In this document: in pieces, positions 16,793 to 25,055 of the stretch | How the letters are laid out: the number at the start of each line of letters is the position of its first letter | Numbering within the stretch: the first letter of the stretch is position 1 | Assembly (NCBI GenBank): GCA_913057725.1 | Contig: CAJXOS010000046.1 | Coordinates: 1 to 41,509, forward strand | Source: an uncultured Lewinella sp. | Lineage (GTDB): Bacteria; Bacteroidota; Bacteroidia; Chitinophagales; Saprospiraceae | DNA length: 41,509 nucleotides | Direction: 5' to 3' | Notes under the pieces: generated by a model | Told to the model about the DNA's origin: nothing | The model's input: the letters and a program-made list of their open reading frames with translations, nothing else | Databases searched by the model: none | Position numbers and translations under genes: made by a program

Positions 16793-18594
16793 AGAAGTGG
16801 GTCTATCTTACTGTCCTTTTTGTGGGTTTGTGCCTCCCGGCGGGGCTCATCCTCTGGGACTACAATCAACACCTCCAGGATCGCCTGTCCGGGCAACCCG
16901 ATTATCTGCCCCTAGTAAGCGATGATGAATCCGCTGTAGCAGATGAAGATCGCCTACTGTATCAGGTCATGGACCGGGCACGAGGCCAGGCCGCCGAAGT
17001 AGGGCAACTGGCTAATCAATGGGAGTTGCCTGGTATTGAACAGCAGTTTGGTGGCCTTTTTCAACTGTTGAATGGATCAGACTTGTCTTTCTATGATAGC
17101 CTGTCGGGCAAGGGCGATATGAACTGGGATGTATACCAGAATATCATTGAGCAAGATGCCGTCCGCTTTGTCAACCTAGATACCATCCAAGCATCGATGA
17201 AGGTCTTTGGTTGGCATCCTTATTGGATGGGTTCTGCTTATGAAAGCTATCACTTCAACCTGCTTTCACACGTTAGTTGGTTTGCCTACAACGTTGATCC
17301 AGAAACAGGAGGTTATACCAATCCGGAGGTTATCCAGGCCTGGCGCAATACTCCCTTCATTGACGCCGCTAAGGAAGGTGGATCGAAGGTGCTTTTAACC
17401 ATTGCGAATCATACGCCGGGTGGCAACCGAATCTTCTTGCGCAACCGCAATCGGCAACAAGAAAATCTAATTGACTCTCTAGTACTGTTATTAGAAGAAA
17501 GGGGAGGCGATGGTATTGATGTGAACTTTGAATTGGTACCGGAAGGCTTACAACTGGAAATGACCAATTTCCTAATCAAACTTTCAGAACGACTCCATGC
17601 GGAAGATAAGATAATGACGCTGGTACTGCCCAAAGTCAATTTGCCCATTAGTAGAAGGAGAAGCAAGGCACGGGCACCCTATTTGTACGACATCGAGCGC
17701 CTGGCTACTAAGGTGGACTACTTCCTGATTACCGGCTATGATTTTCATACAGGGAACAGCTATACCGATGGCCCCATTGCGCCACTGCGTAGTAGCGGGC
17801 CTTACAGCATTGAGAAGAGTGTTTATCAATACCTCGACCAAGGTTTGCCACGGGATCGGTTGATTCTTGGCCTGCCGTACTACGGTGGTGTCTGGAGTGG
17901 TACTTCCAATCAATTGCGTGACCGTGGTGAGGAGTTCTACTTTGAGAAACACCTGACCTACCGCGCCATAATGGCCAAGTACGGTCGAACCCAGCAGCGC
18001 CGCTATGAACCGGAAAGCTGGAGCGCATACTACATTGTCCAGAAAGACTCGACGAATTACGAGAAGGTCTGGTTTGATGATACCGTGACCCTAGCCAAGA
18101 AATACGAGTGGGTGGAAGGTCAGAACCTGGCAGGTATTGGTATCTGGGCCTTGGGCTATGATAATGGCACGCTGGATTTATGGCAACTGCTAGCCCGGCA
18201 AACGGGTGGTGGGCAGGCGATGGCCGTTCGATTCACGGACGCGAAGGTGAATGGCTGGTTTTTTAACCTGGCCAGCAACCTGTTCTCCTATCGCAATATC
18301 GTCATCTTACTGGGGCTGTTCCTGGCTGGTGCGTTTATCCTGGGGTTGGCTATCTCCATCTTTGACTGGCGGGTCCGAGATCTCTTTTTTGAGAACAAGA
18401 CCTTGCGGATTGTCTATGTGCTGAGTGCGGTCGCCATTTTATTTGGCCTGTACTATTTCCTGCTCTACGTAGCGAAAGATGAAACTTTAGAATTCCTACG
18501 ATTATTCCCATTTGCCATTGGGCTATTATTGGGAGGAATTCTCACCATATTGGTTTACAATCGATTTCGGCGTCATCGCTCTAAACTGCCTTAA
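16789..18594 (+). CDS. Membrane-anchored glycoside hydrolase family 18 (SleL/YaaH-like)
   Basis: I chose the ATG at 16789, which overlaps the upstream stop as ATGA, giving 601 residues. An N-terminal signal/anchor helix (about 4-22) precedes a GH18 TIM barrel. Its features are KVFGWHPYWMGS, HVSWFAYNVDPETGG, the active-site strand GDGIDVNFE (Asp241, Asp244, Asn246, Glu248), VDYFLITGYDFHTG and LILGLPYYGGVWSG. GH18 enzymes use DxxDxDxE; here the third Asp is Asn, but the catalytic Glu is kept. Three TM helices follow at about 500-525, 540-560 and 570-595. I infer a periplasm-facing N-acetylglucosaminidase acting on peptidoglycan or chitin-like glycans. The position between injector accessory genes suggests wall remodelling or particle release, which is untested. 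Confidence 0.82.
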   Translation: MKKWVYLTVLFVGLCLPAGLILWDYNQHLQDRLSGQPDYLPLVSDDESAVADEDRLLYQVMDRARGQAAEVGQLANQWELPGIEQQFGGLFQLLNGSDLSFYDSLSGKGDMNWDVYQNIIEQDAVRFVNLDTIQASMKVFGWHPYWMGSAYESYHFNLLSHVSWFAYNVDPETGGYTNPEVIQAWRNTPFIDAAKEGGSKVLLTIANHTPGGNRIFLRNRNRQQENLIDSLVLLLEERGGDGIDVNFELVPEGLQLEMTNFLIKLSERLHAEDKIMTLVLPKVNLPISRRRSKARAPYLYDIERLATKVDYFLITGYDFHTGNSYTDGPIAPLRSSGPYSIEKSVYQYLDQGLPRDRLILGLPYYGGVWSGTSNQLRDRGEEFYFEKHLTYRAIMAKYGRTQQRRYEPESWSAYYIVQKDSTNYEKVWFDDTVTLAKKYEWVEGQNLAGIGIWALGYDNGTLDLWQLLARQTGGGQAMAVRFTDAKVNGWFFNLASNLFSYRNIVILLGLFLAGAFILGLAISIFDWRVRDLFFENKTLRIVYVLSAVAILFGLYYFLLYVAKDETLEFLRLFPFAIGLLLGGILTILVYNRFRRHRSKLP

Positions 18595-18603
18595 ACTTTG
18601 AGC

Positions 18604-18861
18604 ATGAAGAAGATTATTGCCAGAGAGTTTTTGTGGTTCTTAACGGCCCTTTTAATCGCCGTCCCGATGTCAATTTTAATATTGGGGTGCTTTGATTTTT
18701 TGGACCGTCAGGGAGTCCTTTCTCCGAAGGAGAAAATATATGTAACGGAGTTTTTCTTACTTATTTATTTCTTTAGCTTTATTATTGTTTATATATTTCG
18801 ACTAACGGTACTCGCTATTCGAGTGCTTGTTACTCCTCCCCCTGAACAAGAAGAGAAATAA
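18604..18861 (+). CDS. Small two-TM membrane protein
   Basis: I set the start at the ATG at 18604 rather than a TTG at 18598, giving 85 residues. It contains two hydrophobic helices (about 8-30 and 48-72), with a short charged loop between them and a basic/acidic C-terminus. It starts 9 bp after the GH18 stop and so probably belongs to the same operon. No family is recognised. By analogy of size and location it could be a partner of the membrane hydrolase, but nothing in the sequence proves that. Confidence 0.6.
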   Translation: MKKIIAREFLWFLTALLIAVPMSILILGCFDFLDRQGVLSPKEKIYVTEFFLLIYFFSFIIVYIFRLTVLAIRVLVTPPPEQEEK

Positions 18862-18888
18862 CTTGTCCCTGTGAAATAAAGCTTAAAA

Positions 18889-18923
18889 GGAAAGCGGTAA
18901 AGACGTCATTGTTTACCTTTTCC
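18889..18923 (+). terminator. Hairpin after the GH18 operon, weak terminator candidate
   Basis: GGAAA-GC-GGTAAA (18889-18901) can pair with TTTACC-T-TTTCC (18912-18923) around a 10-nt loop. It lies 28 bp after the stop codon of the small membrane protein. No U-tract follows, so intrinsic termination is uncertain. Confidence 0.35.
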
Positions 18924-19060
18924 GACGGCCCGAACATGCTACTTTTATTGATATAGATAGCCGATCATAAGCTTTAAATCTTACTCCCCTATAAAGGCTG
19001 ATTGCCGAATTTTATGAGCATGTTTTTTAATGTTCATTAGTGGTATTCATCCTGTTTTGA

Positions 19061-19079
19061 GCACGAATTGGATTCGTGC
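19061..19079. promoter_or_regulatory. Perfect 8-bp palindrome upstream of the eCIS operon, possible operator
   Basis: GCACGAAT-TGG-ATTCGTGC is a perfect inverted repeat with a 3-bp spacer, 75 bp upstream of the first eCIS gene. The size and symmetry fit a dimeric regulator site, or an RNA hairpin in the leader; no U-tract follows, which argues against a terminator. No exact TAnnTTTG promoter box was found in this 293-bp gap. Confidence 0.45.
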
Positions 19080-19154
19080 GTAAATGAATTTTAATGTTTT
19101 CCATGATTGGACTTAATGGCATTGCCCATTGAGACTGTAAGCTAGTGCTGCCCT

Positions 19155-19718
19155 ATGATTGATCAGGTAATGAGTGCAATAACTTCAGATTTGAACGGAT
19201 TTTTGATGCGTCGAATGGGCGTGCAAGAAAACGTTGTGGAATTATCTGCACTTGTGAATTTGGATGGCAGTGTGGCTTTTCGTGGCCAGAACAAAGTATT
19301 GTGCAGTTTGGTAAGTGTACAGCAGGAGCGAACCAGTTATAACATGCCATTGGGAAAAGGAGATTTAAAGAATCCCCCCATACAGCTTAGCCTGTTCATT
19401 TTGTTTTCCGCTTACTATCAACCAGCCAACTATACGGAGGCATTAAAAAGCCTCTCTAGCGTAATTGGATTCTTTCAGGGTAAACAAGTTTTTACCCCTC
19501 AGAATACAAGTAAACTAGATGCTAATGTTGAAAAGATCACGGTAGAACTTTTCAATTTTGATATCAAGGAGCTCAGTAATTTCTGGACAGCTGTAGGTAC
19601 TAAGCACCTTCCATCTGTTTTGTACAAATGGCGTTTGTTGTCGATTACAGAAGACATGATTTTGGCAGAAACACCACAGATTACTGGCTTTGCGAGCGAG
19701 CAAGAAAAAAAGGATTGA
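19155..19718 (+). CDS. eCIS terminator/cap protein, DUF4255 (Pvc16-like)
   Basis: This 187-residue protein matches the DUF4255 pattern: an N-terminal helix (MIDQVMSAITSDLNGFL), a central NPPIQLSLFILFSAYYQPANYTEALKSLSSVIGFFQGK block, then VEKITVELFNFDIKELSNFW and LPSVLYKWRLLSI. In Afp and PVC particles this family caps the distal end of the tube and sheath and fixes particle length together with the tape measure. It is the first gene of the structural operon here, whereas Afp16/Pvc16 are the last in their clusters. The gap to the next gene is 22 bp. Confidence 0.88.
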   Translation: MIDQVMSAITSDLNGFLMRRMGVQENVVELSALVNLDGSVAFRGQNKVLCSLVSVQQERTSYNMPLGKGDLKNPPIQLSLFILFSAYYQPANYTEALKSLSSVIGFFQGKQVFTPQNTSKLDANVEKITVELFNFDIKELSNFWTAVGTKHLPSVLYKWRLLSITEDMILAETPQITGFASEQEKKD

Positions 19719-19740
19719 CATTATTTGAGGAACCATTGAC

Positions 19741-20850
19741 GTGTCACAGAAAACCTATATTCCCATATTTCGCCTAACTACCCAGCATTCGTTCTACGCG
19801 GATGGTGTGGAAGCTGCATTCGACTTGCGGCCTAGCCCGTTAACGGCCGCTATAATGAAGCACTTTGATCTGCGCCTTAACAATAGATCAGGCGAGTATT
19901 GGCTTTATGTGGGCATCCCTAAAGATGCCAACGGCGATCCACTAGAAGAGACAGTTCAGTTAGGGTCAATTCTGCTCTCTTTTTCCATGTCCTTTACTTC
20001 TCCTGTTGCGGCTAATGACTTTCATGTCTATACGGATTTGCCGTTACAGCCAGATACCAATAAGATATTCACCTTTCTACACGAGTGGTCTATGGCAGAA
20101 GCGGGAGCCCCCTCGATCAGTACAGTACAGGTTGATCCAGCAACTCAGCAGGTGGCATTGTCTGCACCTCAATTTGTACCTGAACTGCCGGAGCATCGGC
20201 CATTATTGTTGTCTGTAACTGATGCCGCCGGAAAACAGATAATAACAGAAACACTGCGGCGCCAGGTCGAAGGAGTACCTCCATACGTGCTTAGTCTCGT
20301 CGAGGAAGACTGGGGTGTCTATCACCTGGACCTGACCAATACTTCGGGAGAGGCAGTGGCCGAGACAGCACAATTCTGTACAGCGATTCCTGGCGGAAAC
20401 CAGGGCTTATGGGGGCTGGTACAGCTTCACATTCCTAAGGTGGAAATCAATGCTAGAGAACCTTTGGTAATTGATCAGATACCAGGCTTAAAACTAGCCT
20501 TTGAGAGCAGAGGCACGCGCTGGCGCTACAATCTCATCAATCACAACAATGTGAATTTTGATGGACTGCAATTAAGCAACAATAAAGAACCTATTGCATA
20601 CACAGAGTCAAATCGTGAGACCAACCAAGAAGGGCAGGTTTCCAAAGTGACACTGACACTAGACGAGGATATCAAGCTTTTGAAAAACCAAACAACGGTG
20701 ATTCAACTGGATCTTCTCAAGAAGAATGGTGGGGAAGAGATGGAATCATCATTGTCTATCTCGTTGCCACACCCTGTTCCAAATCAAATCAAGGTCGAAC
20801 GCATCGATGGGGTGCTGACGGCTTTTTCAGATATGTATATACACATATGA
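19741..20850 (+). CDS. Unknown beta-rich protein between cap and sheath genes
   Basis: The 369-residue protein begins at a GTG (19741). There is no signal peptide or TM. The sequence is dominated by alternating beta strands (YWLYVGIPKD, SILLSFSMSF, PLLLSVTDAAGK) and contains a WGVYHLDLTNTSGEAVAE stretch and a final HPVPNQIKVERIDGVLTAFS. I do not recognise it. Because it lies between the tube/sheath terminator and the sheath gene with 22- and 25-bp gaps, it is probably a particle component or assembly factor, for example a cap adaptor, surface decoration or plug. Bacteroidota particles of this class are known to have extra cap and plug proteins, but homology is not shown here. Confidence 0.6.
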   Translation: MSQKTYIPIFRLTTQHSFYADGVEAAFDLRPSPLTAAIMKHFDLRLNNRSGEYWLYVGIPKDANGDPLEETVQLGSILLSFSMSFTSPVAANDFHVYTDLPLQPDTNKIFTFLHEWSMAEAGAPSISTVQVDPATQQVALSAPQFVPELPEHRPLLLSVTDAAGKQIITETLRRQVEGVPPYVLSLVEEDWGVYHLDLTNTSGEAVAETAQFCTAIPGGNQGLWGLVQLHIPKVEINAREPLVIDQIPGLKLAFESRGTRWRYNLINHNNVNFDGLQLSNNKEPIAYTESNRETNQEGQVSKVTLTLDEDIKLLKNQTTVIQLDLLKKNGGEEMESSLSISLPHPVPNQIKVERIDGVLTAFSDMYIHI

Positions 20851-20875
20851 TTAATAATTCCTAAATCCATAGTCC

Positions 20876-23113
20876 ATGGCTAAAGTTTATGCCACTCCTG
20901 GCGTCTACATCGAAGAGAAAAGTGCCTTTCCCAATTCGGCGGTACCGGTTGCTACAGCGGTACCAGCGTTTATTGGATACACAGAAAAGGCCATTCGTAA
21001 CAAGCGGGACCTGACCAACGTCCCTACTCGTATTTCGTCTTTCGGCGAGTTCCTACTGTATTTCGGTGGTGCTCCAAAGACCACGTACGACATCACCACG
21101 AAAAAGCTCAATTACAAGCTTGAGCCTAACGCACGACGCTTCATGCTCTTCAATAGCATGCGTCTGTTCTTCGCGAATGGTGGTAACGACTGCTACATCG
21201 TTTCCGTTGGAGATTACGATTCTGCCGTTGCTGCAGGAGACTTCCACGGGGAAGAAATCGTAGATGGTGAGAAAGTGTTGATTGGTATCAATACGCTCTT
21301 GAAGGAGCCAGAACCAACTATGGTGGTTATTCCAGATGCAGTACTACTTGAGGAAGCCGATTGCTACAGCCTGCAGCAATTGATGATCCAGCACTGTGGT
21401 TTGACGATGCGCAGTCGGGTAGCTATCCTGGATGTACACGGTGGTTACAAGAAGCGCAGCCGCGATTCTGAAGACGTGATCGAGAAGTTCCGTATGGGGG
21501 TAGGTAATAACTTCCTGGACTTCGCCTCGGCTTACTACCCTTGGTTAGATACCACCATTGTATCGGCTGAGGAGGTTGACTTCTTGAACGTTGATACCAC
21601 TACCCGTACCGCCTTCATGAATTTGCTCAAGAAGGACAATGCGCAGAGCGTAAAGGAAGGTGTATTGGATCAAGGGCGTGCTAACTTGATCAATGCTGAA
21701 ATTGATCATATTCCTACAGCTGCCTTACACGCAGAGTTGTTCAAGGTGTTCGAGGGCTTGGGTAAACTAGCCAAGGACATCAAGAATCTTGAACAAAAGG
21801 ACATTGAAGACGCCGCCGCAGCACTGGATAATGTGCCAGCTGATGCAGAGGATATTCCAGCTGAAATCGATTCGGCTTTGTCTACTACCAATTTTGGTAA
21901 GCTACTAGCCAATATTCCTACGAATACCATGGCTGCTATTGCTGCCCTGGAGGCCTTCGACCCAGAAGCTACCTTGCCGGATCCAGCACTGGACGCAAAA
22001 GAAGGAGCGGTTGAAGCATTGACTACTGCCTCAGAAGCCTTACAAGAGATCGTTGACCAAATGGATGATGGTGACCTCATTGGTACCCGGAATCAGTTTA
22101 AGGCAATGGCTGCTAATCTAGGTGCCGCTGCTAAGAGCATCGAAAAGCTCAAAGGCAAGGCCGACGGCGATGGTAATATTCAAGAGCCAACTGCTGAGGA
22201 TATCCAGGCAGAGTTCATGAAAATGGTAGGTGCTAAGGAGGCTAATCTAGCCGAAATGCGAGCAGCTATCGTGAAGACAAAAGATGCTTTTGCTAAAGAC
22301 AGCACCTTGACAGAAATCAAGGAAGCTGTTGCGGTAATGGACTTCCCAAAGGATGCGGCCGACGGCGCCAAGACAGCAATCGCTGCGATGAATGCCGACT
22401 TGCTAATTGTTAAGGCAGAATCTGAAATTGAAGAAGCAATCCAGGCACGTAAGGATGTCAAGACACTTCATCAGACCCTACTTGCTATTAGCCCATTGTA
22501 TCGCGAGGTAATGAATACGTTGCGGGCAAAGCTCAATTTGCTTCCACCTAGTGGTTGTATGGCGGGTGTGTACTCAATGGTAGATAGTAGTATCGGTGTA
22601 TGGCAGTCACCTGCTAACGTAAGTGTAGGTTCGGTTATCAAGCCAGCCGTTAACCTGACCAACGAAGAGCAGGAGGATCTAAACGTACCACTTTCAGGTA
22701 AGGCCGTAAATGCCATCCGTACTTTCCCTGGCAAAGGGGTTTTGGTATGGGGTGCTCGTACTTTGGACGGCAATAGCCAGGATTGGCGCTATATCAGTGT
22801 TCGCCGTACGGTGATCTTCATTGAGCAGTCGATCAAGTACGCTGCTGAGCCTTATGTGTTTGATCCAAATACAGCTAATACCTGGGTGAACATCAAGGCG
22901 ACCATCAGCAACTTCCTGACCAATGTTTGGCAACAAGGTGCACTGGCTGGTGCTACCGCTGAGGATGCCTTTAGTGTAGATGTTGGTTTGGGGGTTACGA
23001 TGACGCCGGTCGATATTCTTGATGGTATCATGCGGATCACGGTGAAGCTAGCGGTAACTCGCCCAGCGGAATTCATCGTAATTACCTTCCAGCAGCAAAT
23101 GCAGAAGTCTTAA
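20876..23113 (+). CDS. eCIS contractile sheath protein with a large helical insertion
   Basis: The 745-residue protein has classical sheath ends. At the N-terminus: ATPGVYIEEKSAFPNSAVPV, AVPAFIGYTEKA, RFMLFNSMRLFFANGGNDCY and the RVAILDVHGGY strand. The C-terminal domain (556-745) has LPPSGCMAGVYSMVDSSIGV, KAVNAIRTFPGKGVLVWGAR, QDWRYISVRRTVIFIEQSIK and RPAEFIVITFQQQMQ. Between YYPWLDTT (221-228) and LPPSG (556) lies about 250 residues (283-530) of Ala/Glu/Asp-rich helical sequence not needed by the family, which makes the protein much longer than the usual ~450-500 residues. Only one sheath gene is present, whereas Afp and PVC have three. The insertion probably projects from the particle surface. 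Confidence 0.93.
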   Translation: MAKVYATPGVYIEEKSAFPNSAVPVATAVPAFIGYTEKAIRNKRDLTNVPTRISSFGEFLLYFGGAPKTTYDITTKKLNYKLEPNARRFMLFNSMRLFFANGGNDCYIVSVGDYDSAVAAGDFHGEEIVDGEKVLIGINTLLKEPEPTMVVIPDAVLLEEADCYSLQQLMIQHCGLTMRSRVAILDVHGGYKKRSRDSEDVIEKFRMGVGNNFLDFASAYYPWLDTTIVSAEEVDFLNVDTTTRTAFMNLLKKDNAQSVKEGVLDQGRANLINAEIDHIPTAALHAELFKVFEGLGKLAKDIKNLEQKDIEDAAAALDNVPADAEDIPAEIDSALSTTNFGKLLANIPTNTMAAIAALEAFDPEATLPDPALDAKEGAVEALTTASEALQEIVDQMDDGDLIGTRNQFKAMAANLGAAAKSIEKLKGKADGDGNIQEPTAEDIQAEFMKMVGAKEANLAEMRAAIVKTKDAFAKDSTLTEIKEAVAVMDFPKDAADGAKTAIAAMNADLLIVKAESEIEEAIQARKDVKTLHQTLLAISPLYREVMNTLRAKLNLLPPSGCMAGVYSMVDSSIGVWQSPANVSVGSVIKPAVNLTNEEQEDLNVPLSGKAVNAIRTFPGKGVLVWGARTLDGNSQDWRYISVRRTVIFIEQSIKYAAEPYVFDPNTANTWVNIKATISNFLTNVWQQGALAGATAEDAFSVDVGLGVTMTPVDILDGIMRITVKLAVTRPAEFIVITFQQQMQKS

Positions 23114-23148
23114 AAACCTATTTCTCACATTCATAAAAGATAGAAAAC

Positions 23149-23601
23149 ATGGCAGGCGATAAACAAGAAGCTCCCTGGCCGGTACCCAAATTTCATTTCT
23201 CGGTTAAAATCGGTGATGTTGGCGAGGTTGCCTTTCAAGAAGTTACTGGATTAGATACTCAATACGACGTAATCGAATATCGGGCCGGTAGCAGTATAGA
23301 ATTCTCTACAGTGAAGATGCCAGGCTTGAAAAAGGCTACGGACATTACCTTGAAGAAGGGAATGTTTAAGGATGATGAAGCACTGATGAAGTACTTCCAG
23401 GGCGTGAAGATGAATACCATCAAGCGCGAGGATGTAGTGATTCAGCTGCTCGACGAAGAGCACAAGCCGATGTTCACTTGGAACCTCAAGAATGCTTGGC
23501 CTATGCAGCTTACTGGGCCAGATCTCAATGCGGAGTCTAGTGAGGTTGCCTTGGAAACACTCGTGTTAGCGCATGAAGGTATCACCTTCGCTAAGGCATA
23601 A
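23149..23601 (+). CDS. eCIS inner tube protein (gp19 family, Pvc1-like)
   Basis: This 150-residue protein carries the phage-tail-tube gp19 signature: PKFHFSVKIGDVGEVAFQEV, TGLDTQYDVIEYRAG, MPGLKKATDITLKKGMF, and the final ESSEVALETLVLAHEGITF. It would form hexameric rings stacked inside the sheath, the channel in which cargo is loaded and which is driven into the target. It follows the sheath gene after 35 bp and precedes a second tube gene by 9 bp. Confidence 0.93.
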   Translation: MAGDKQEAPWPVPKFHFSVKIGDVGEVAFQEVTGLDTQYDVIEYRAGSSIEFSTVKMPGLKKATDITLKKGMFKDDEALMKYFQGVKMNTIKREDVVIQLLDEEHKPMFTWNLKNAWPMQLTGPDLNAESSEVALETLVLAHEGITFAKA

Positions 23602-23610
23602 TAGCCCACG

Positions 23611-24102
23611 ATGAGTAAGGCAAAACGCAAATTACCCCCAGTCAGTTTTTACTTCGCAGTGAAACTACTGGGGGTAACTAAAAGGAACAAGAGTCAATTT
23701 GATGCTGAGTTCCAGGAGATATCTGGTATCACAGCCGAACTTGAATTTGAAGAAATCAAGGAAGGCGGTGAAAACCGGTTCTCGCATCGTGTGCCCGGTC
23801 GGGTCAAGTACGATAACCTGGTGCTAAAGCGAGGCTTGGTCATTTGGCCCTCAGAGTTTGGGAATTGGTGCAAAGACACCCTAACCACCACTCCGGGGGA
23901 AGATCAACGCTGGATAGAGCGGCGGGATATCAATGTGTACCTCATGAACCGGCATCAGAACAAAAGCGAACCTATACGGACATGGTCTTTCGTTAATGCT
24001 ATTCCGTCGAAATGGGAGATTAGCAACTTCAACTCACAGGAAAGCAATTTGGCGATGGAGACCATCACCTTTAGCTATCAGTACTTCTCCATTGTGAAGT
24101 AA
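23611..24102 (+). CDS. eCIS tube-initiator protein (gp19 family, Pvc5-like)
   Basis: This 163-residue second gp19-type protein has VSFYFAVKLLGVTKRNKSQF, FQEISGITAELEFEEIKEGG, the HRVPGRVKYDNLVLKRGL core and a C-terminal SNLAMETITFSYQYFSI. It diverges strongly from the major tube protein and has a basic N-terminus. In Afp/PVC such a divergent tube subunit sits between the major tube and the LysM hub. The gene order here (tube, tube, DUF5908, LysM) matches that role. Confidence 0.88.
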   Translation: MSKAKRKLPPVSFYFAVKLLGVTKRNKSQFDAEFQEISGITAELEFEEIKEGGENRFSHRVPGRVKYDNLVLKRGLVIWPSEFGNWCKDTLTTTPGEDQRWIERRDINVYLMNRHQNKSEPIRTWSFVNAIPSKWEISNFNSQESNLAMETITFSYQYFSIVK

Positions 24103-24133
24103 GCGGCCTTTGACGGCCCGTAAATTATCAGCT

Positions 24134-24319
24134 ATGCCAGTTGAAATCAAAGAATTAGTCATCCAGGCCCGTATGAAGGACGAACAGGCCAAAAAGGGTG
24201 CCACCGGTTCAAGTGAAAAGGAAGAACAAGAGGCCCCCGCGGTGGAGCTTACTGACGAAGTGCTTCAGGCAATCGAAGAGGTTGTTCGCAGAGCGATAGC
24301 GGAACATCGCGTCCGCTAG
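24134..24319 (+). CDS. Small DUF5908 protein (Pvc6-like)
   Basis: I set the start at the ATG at 24134 (61 residues), because the DUF5908 family begins with MPxEIKEL; a TTG at 24110 would add eight unsupported residues. The sequence opens MPVEIKELVIQARMKDEQAK and continues with a charged, probably disordered stretch and a C-terminal helix (LQAIEEVVRRAIAEHRVR). Its role is unknown, but the family is a constant small member of eCIS clusters between the second tube gene and the LysM baseplate gene, as here. Confidence 0.8.
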   Translation: MPVEIKELVIQARMKDEQAKKGATGSSEKEEQEAPAVELTDEVLQAIEEVVRRAIAEHRVR

Positions 24320-24356
24320 CTGCTAACATTTAGTTACCTACTAAAACAGATCTGAG

Positions 24357-25025
24357 ATGGCCTTGAATAAGATGAAGATTAAGCCTTACAAGAGGAGTAA
24401 TGCAACAGAGTTGACGGTAAGTATTAATCCGGAGAGTTATCAGATAAACTACAATGCAACCACTAAGGAACGCGGTAGCCCGAGCCGAAAGAGTAGGCGA
24501 GTTTCGGTCTCTGGCGATGAGATTCCACGTCGGGTTACGGATCACACCAAAACGCTCAGTTTTGATGTTTGGTTCGATTGCACCGGAGCAGTGCCGGATA
24601 GTAAGGACGTCATTCAAGAAATTGCTGCCCTCAGGAAGTTGCTGGTCATGTACCAGGGAAATATACACTCCCCGCGTTTGGTGGAAGTGTACTGGGGTAG
24701 AGGCTTGAGTTGGAGAGGGCAATGCACCAAGATGGATATATCCTACACGCTCTTTGATGCGAAGGGGAATCCATTACGAGCTAAAGCTAGTCTTTCATTC
24801 GATCCCGAGCCCAACAACAAACTCCGGGTAAAAGAGAAAGGAAAGAGTTCTCCTGATTTGACACACGTGAGAATTGTGCGAGATGGAGATCACTTGCCAC
24901 TGATGTGCTATCGCATCTACAATGATTCCAGCTATTATCTGCAGGTCGCTAAAGTAAATGGCTTAACCAACTTCATGGATATTCGTCCTGGACAGCGGAT
25001 TTTCTTTCCGCCCTTGGGAGACTAA
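24357..25025 (+). CDS. eCIS baseplate hub protein with LysM domain (Pvc7-like)
   Basis: In this 222-residue protein, residues 1-165 form the CIS tube-protein N-terminal domain (MKIKPYKRSNATELTVSINP, then ESYQINYN, TKTLSFDVWFDCTGAVPD, KLLVMYQGNIHSPRLVEVYWG and AKASLSFDPEPN). A C-terminal LysM-type module follows (about 178-222), with LPLMCYRIYNDSSYYLQVAK and DIRPGQRIFFPPLGD. In contractile tails this protein (gp53/Afp7 class) clamps the central spike to tube and sheath. Neighbours are DUF5908 upstream (37 bp) and the spike gene downstream (30 bp). Confidence 0.92.
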   Translation: MALNKMKIKPYKRSNATELTVSINPESYQINYNATTKERGSPSRKSRRVSVSGDEIPRRVTDHTKTLSFDVWFDCTGAVPDSKDVIQEIAALRKLLVMYQGNIHSPRLVEVYWGRGLSWRGQCTKMDISYTLFDAKGNPLRAKASLSFDPEPNNKLRVKEKGKSSPDLTHVRIVRDGDHLPLMCYRIYNDSSYYLQVAKVNGLTNFMDIRPGQRIFFPPLGD

Positions 25026-25055
25026 TCCGCAAGCCCTAATCAAAAAAATGAGTGT

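Noticed and set aside
18598..18603. TTG start for the small membrane protein
   Set aside because: An ATG two codons later gives a normal start MKKII; the TTG adds only two residues.
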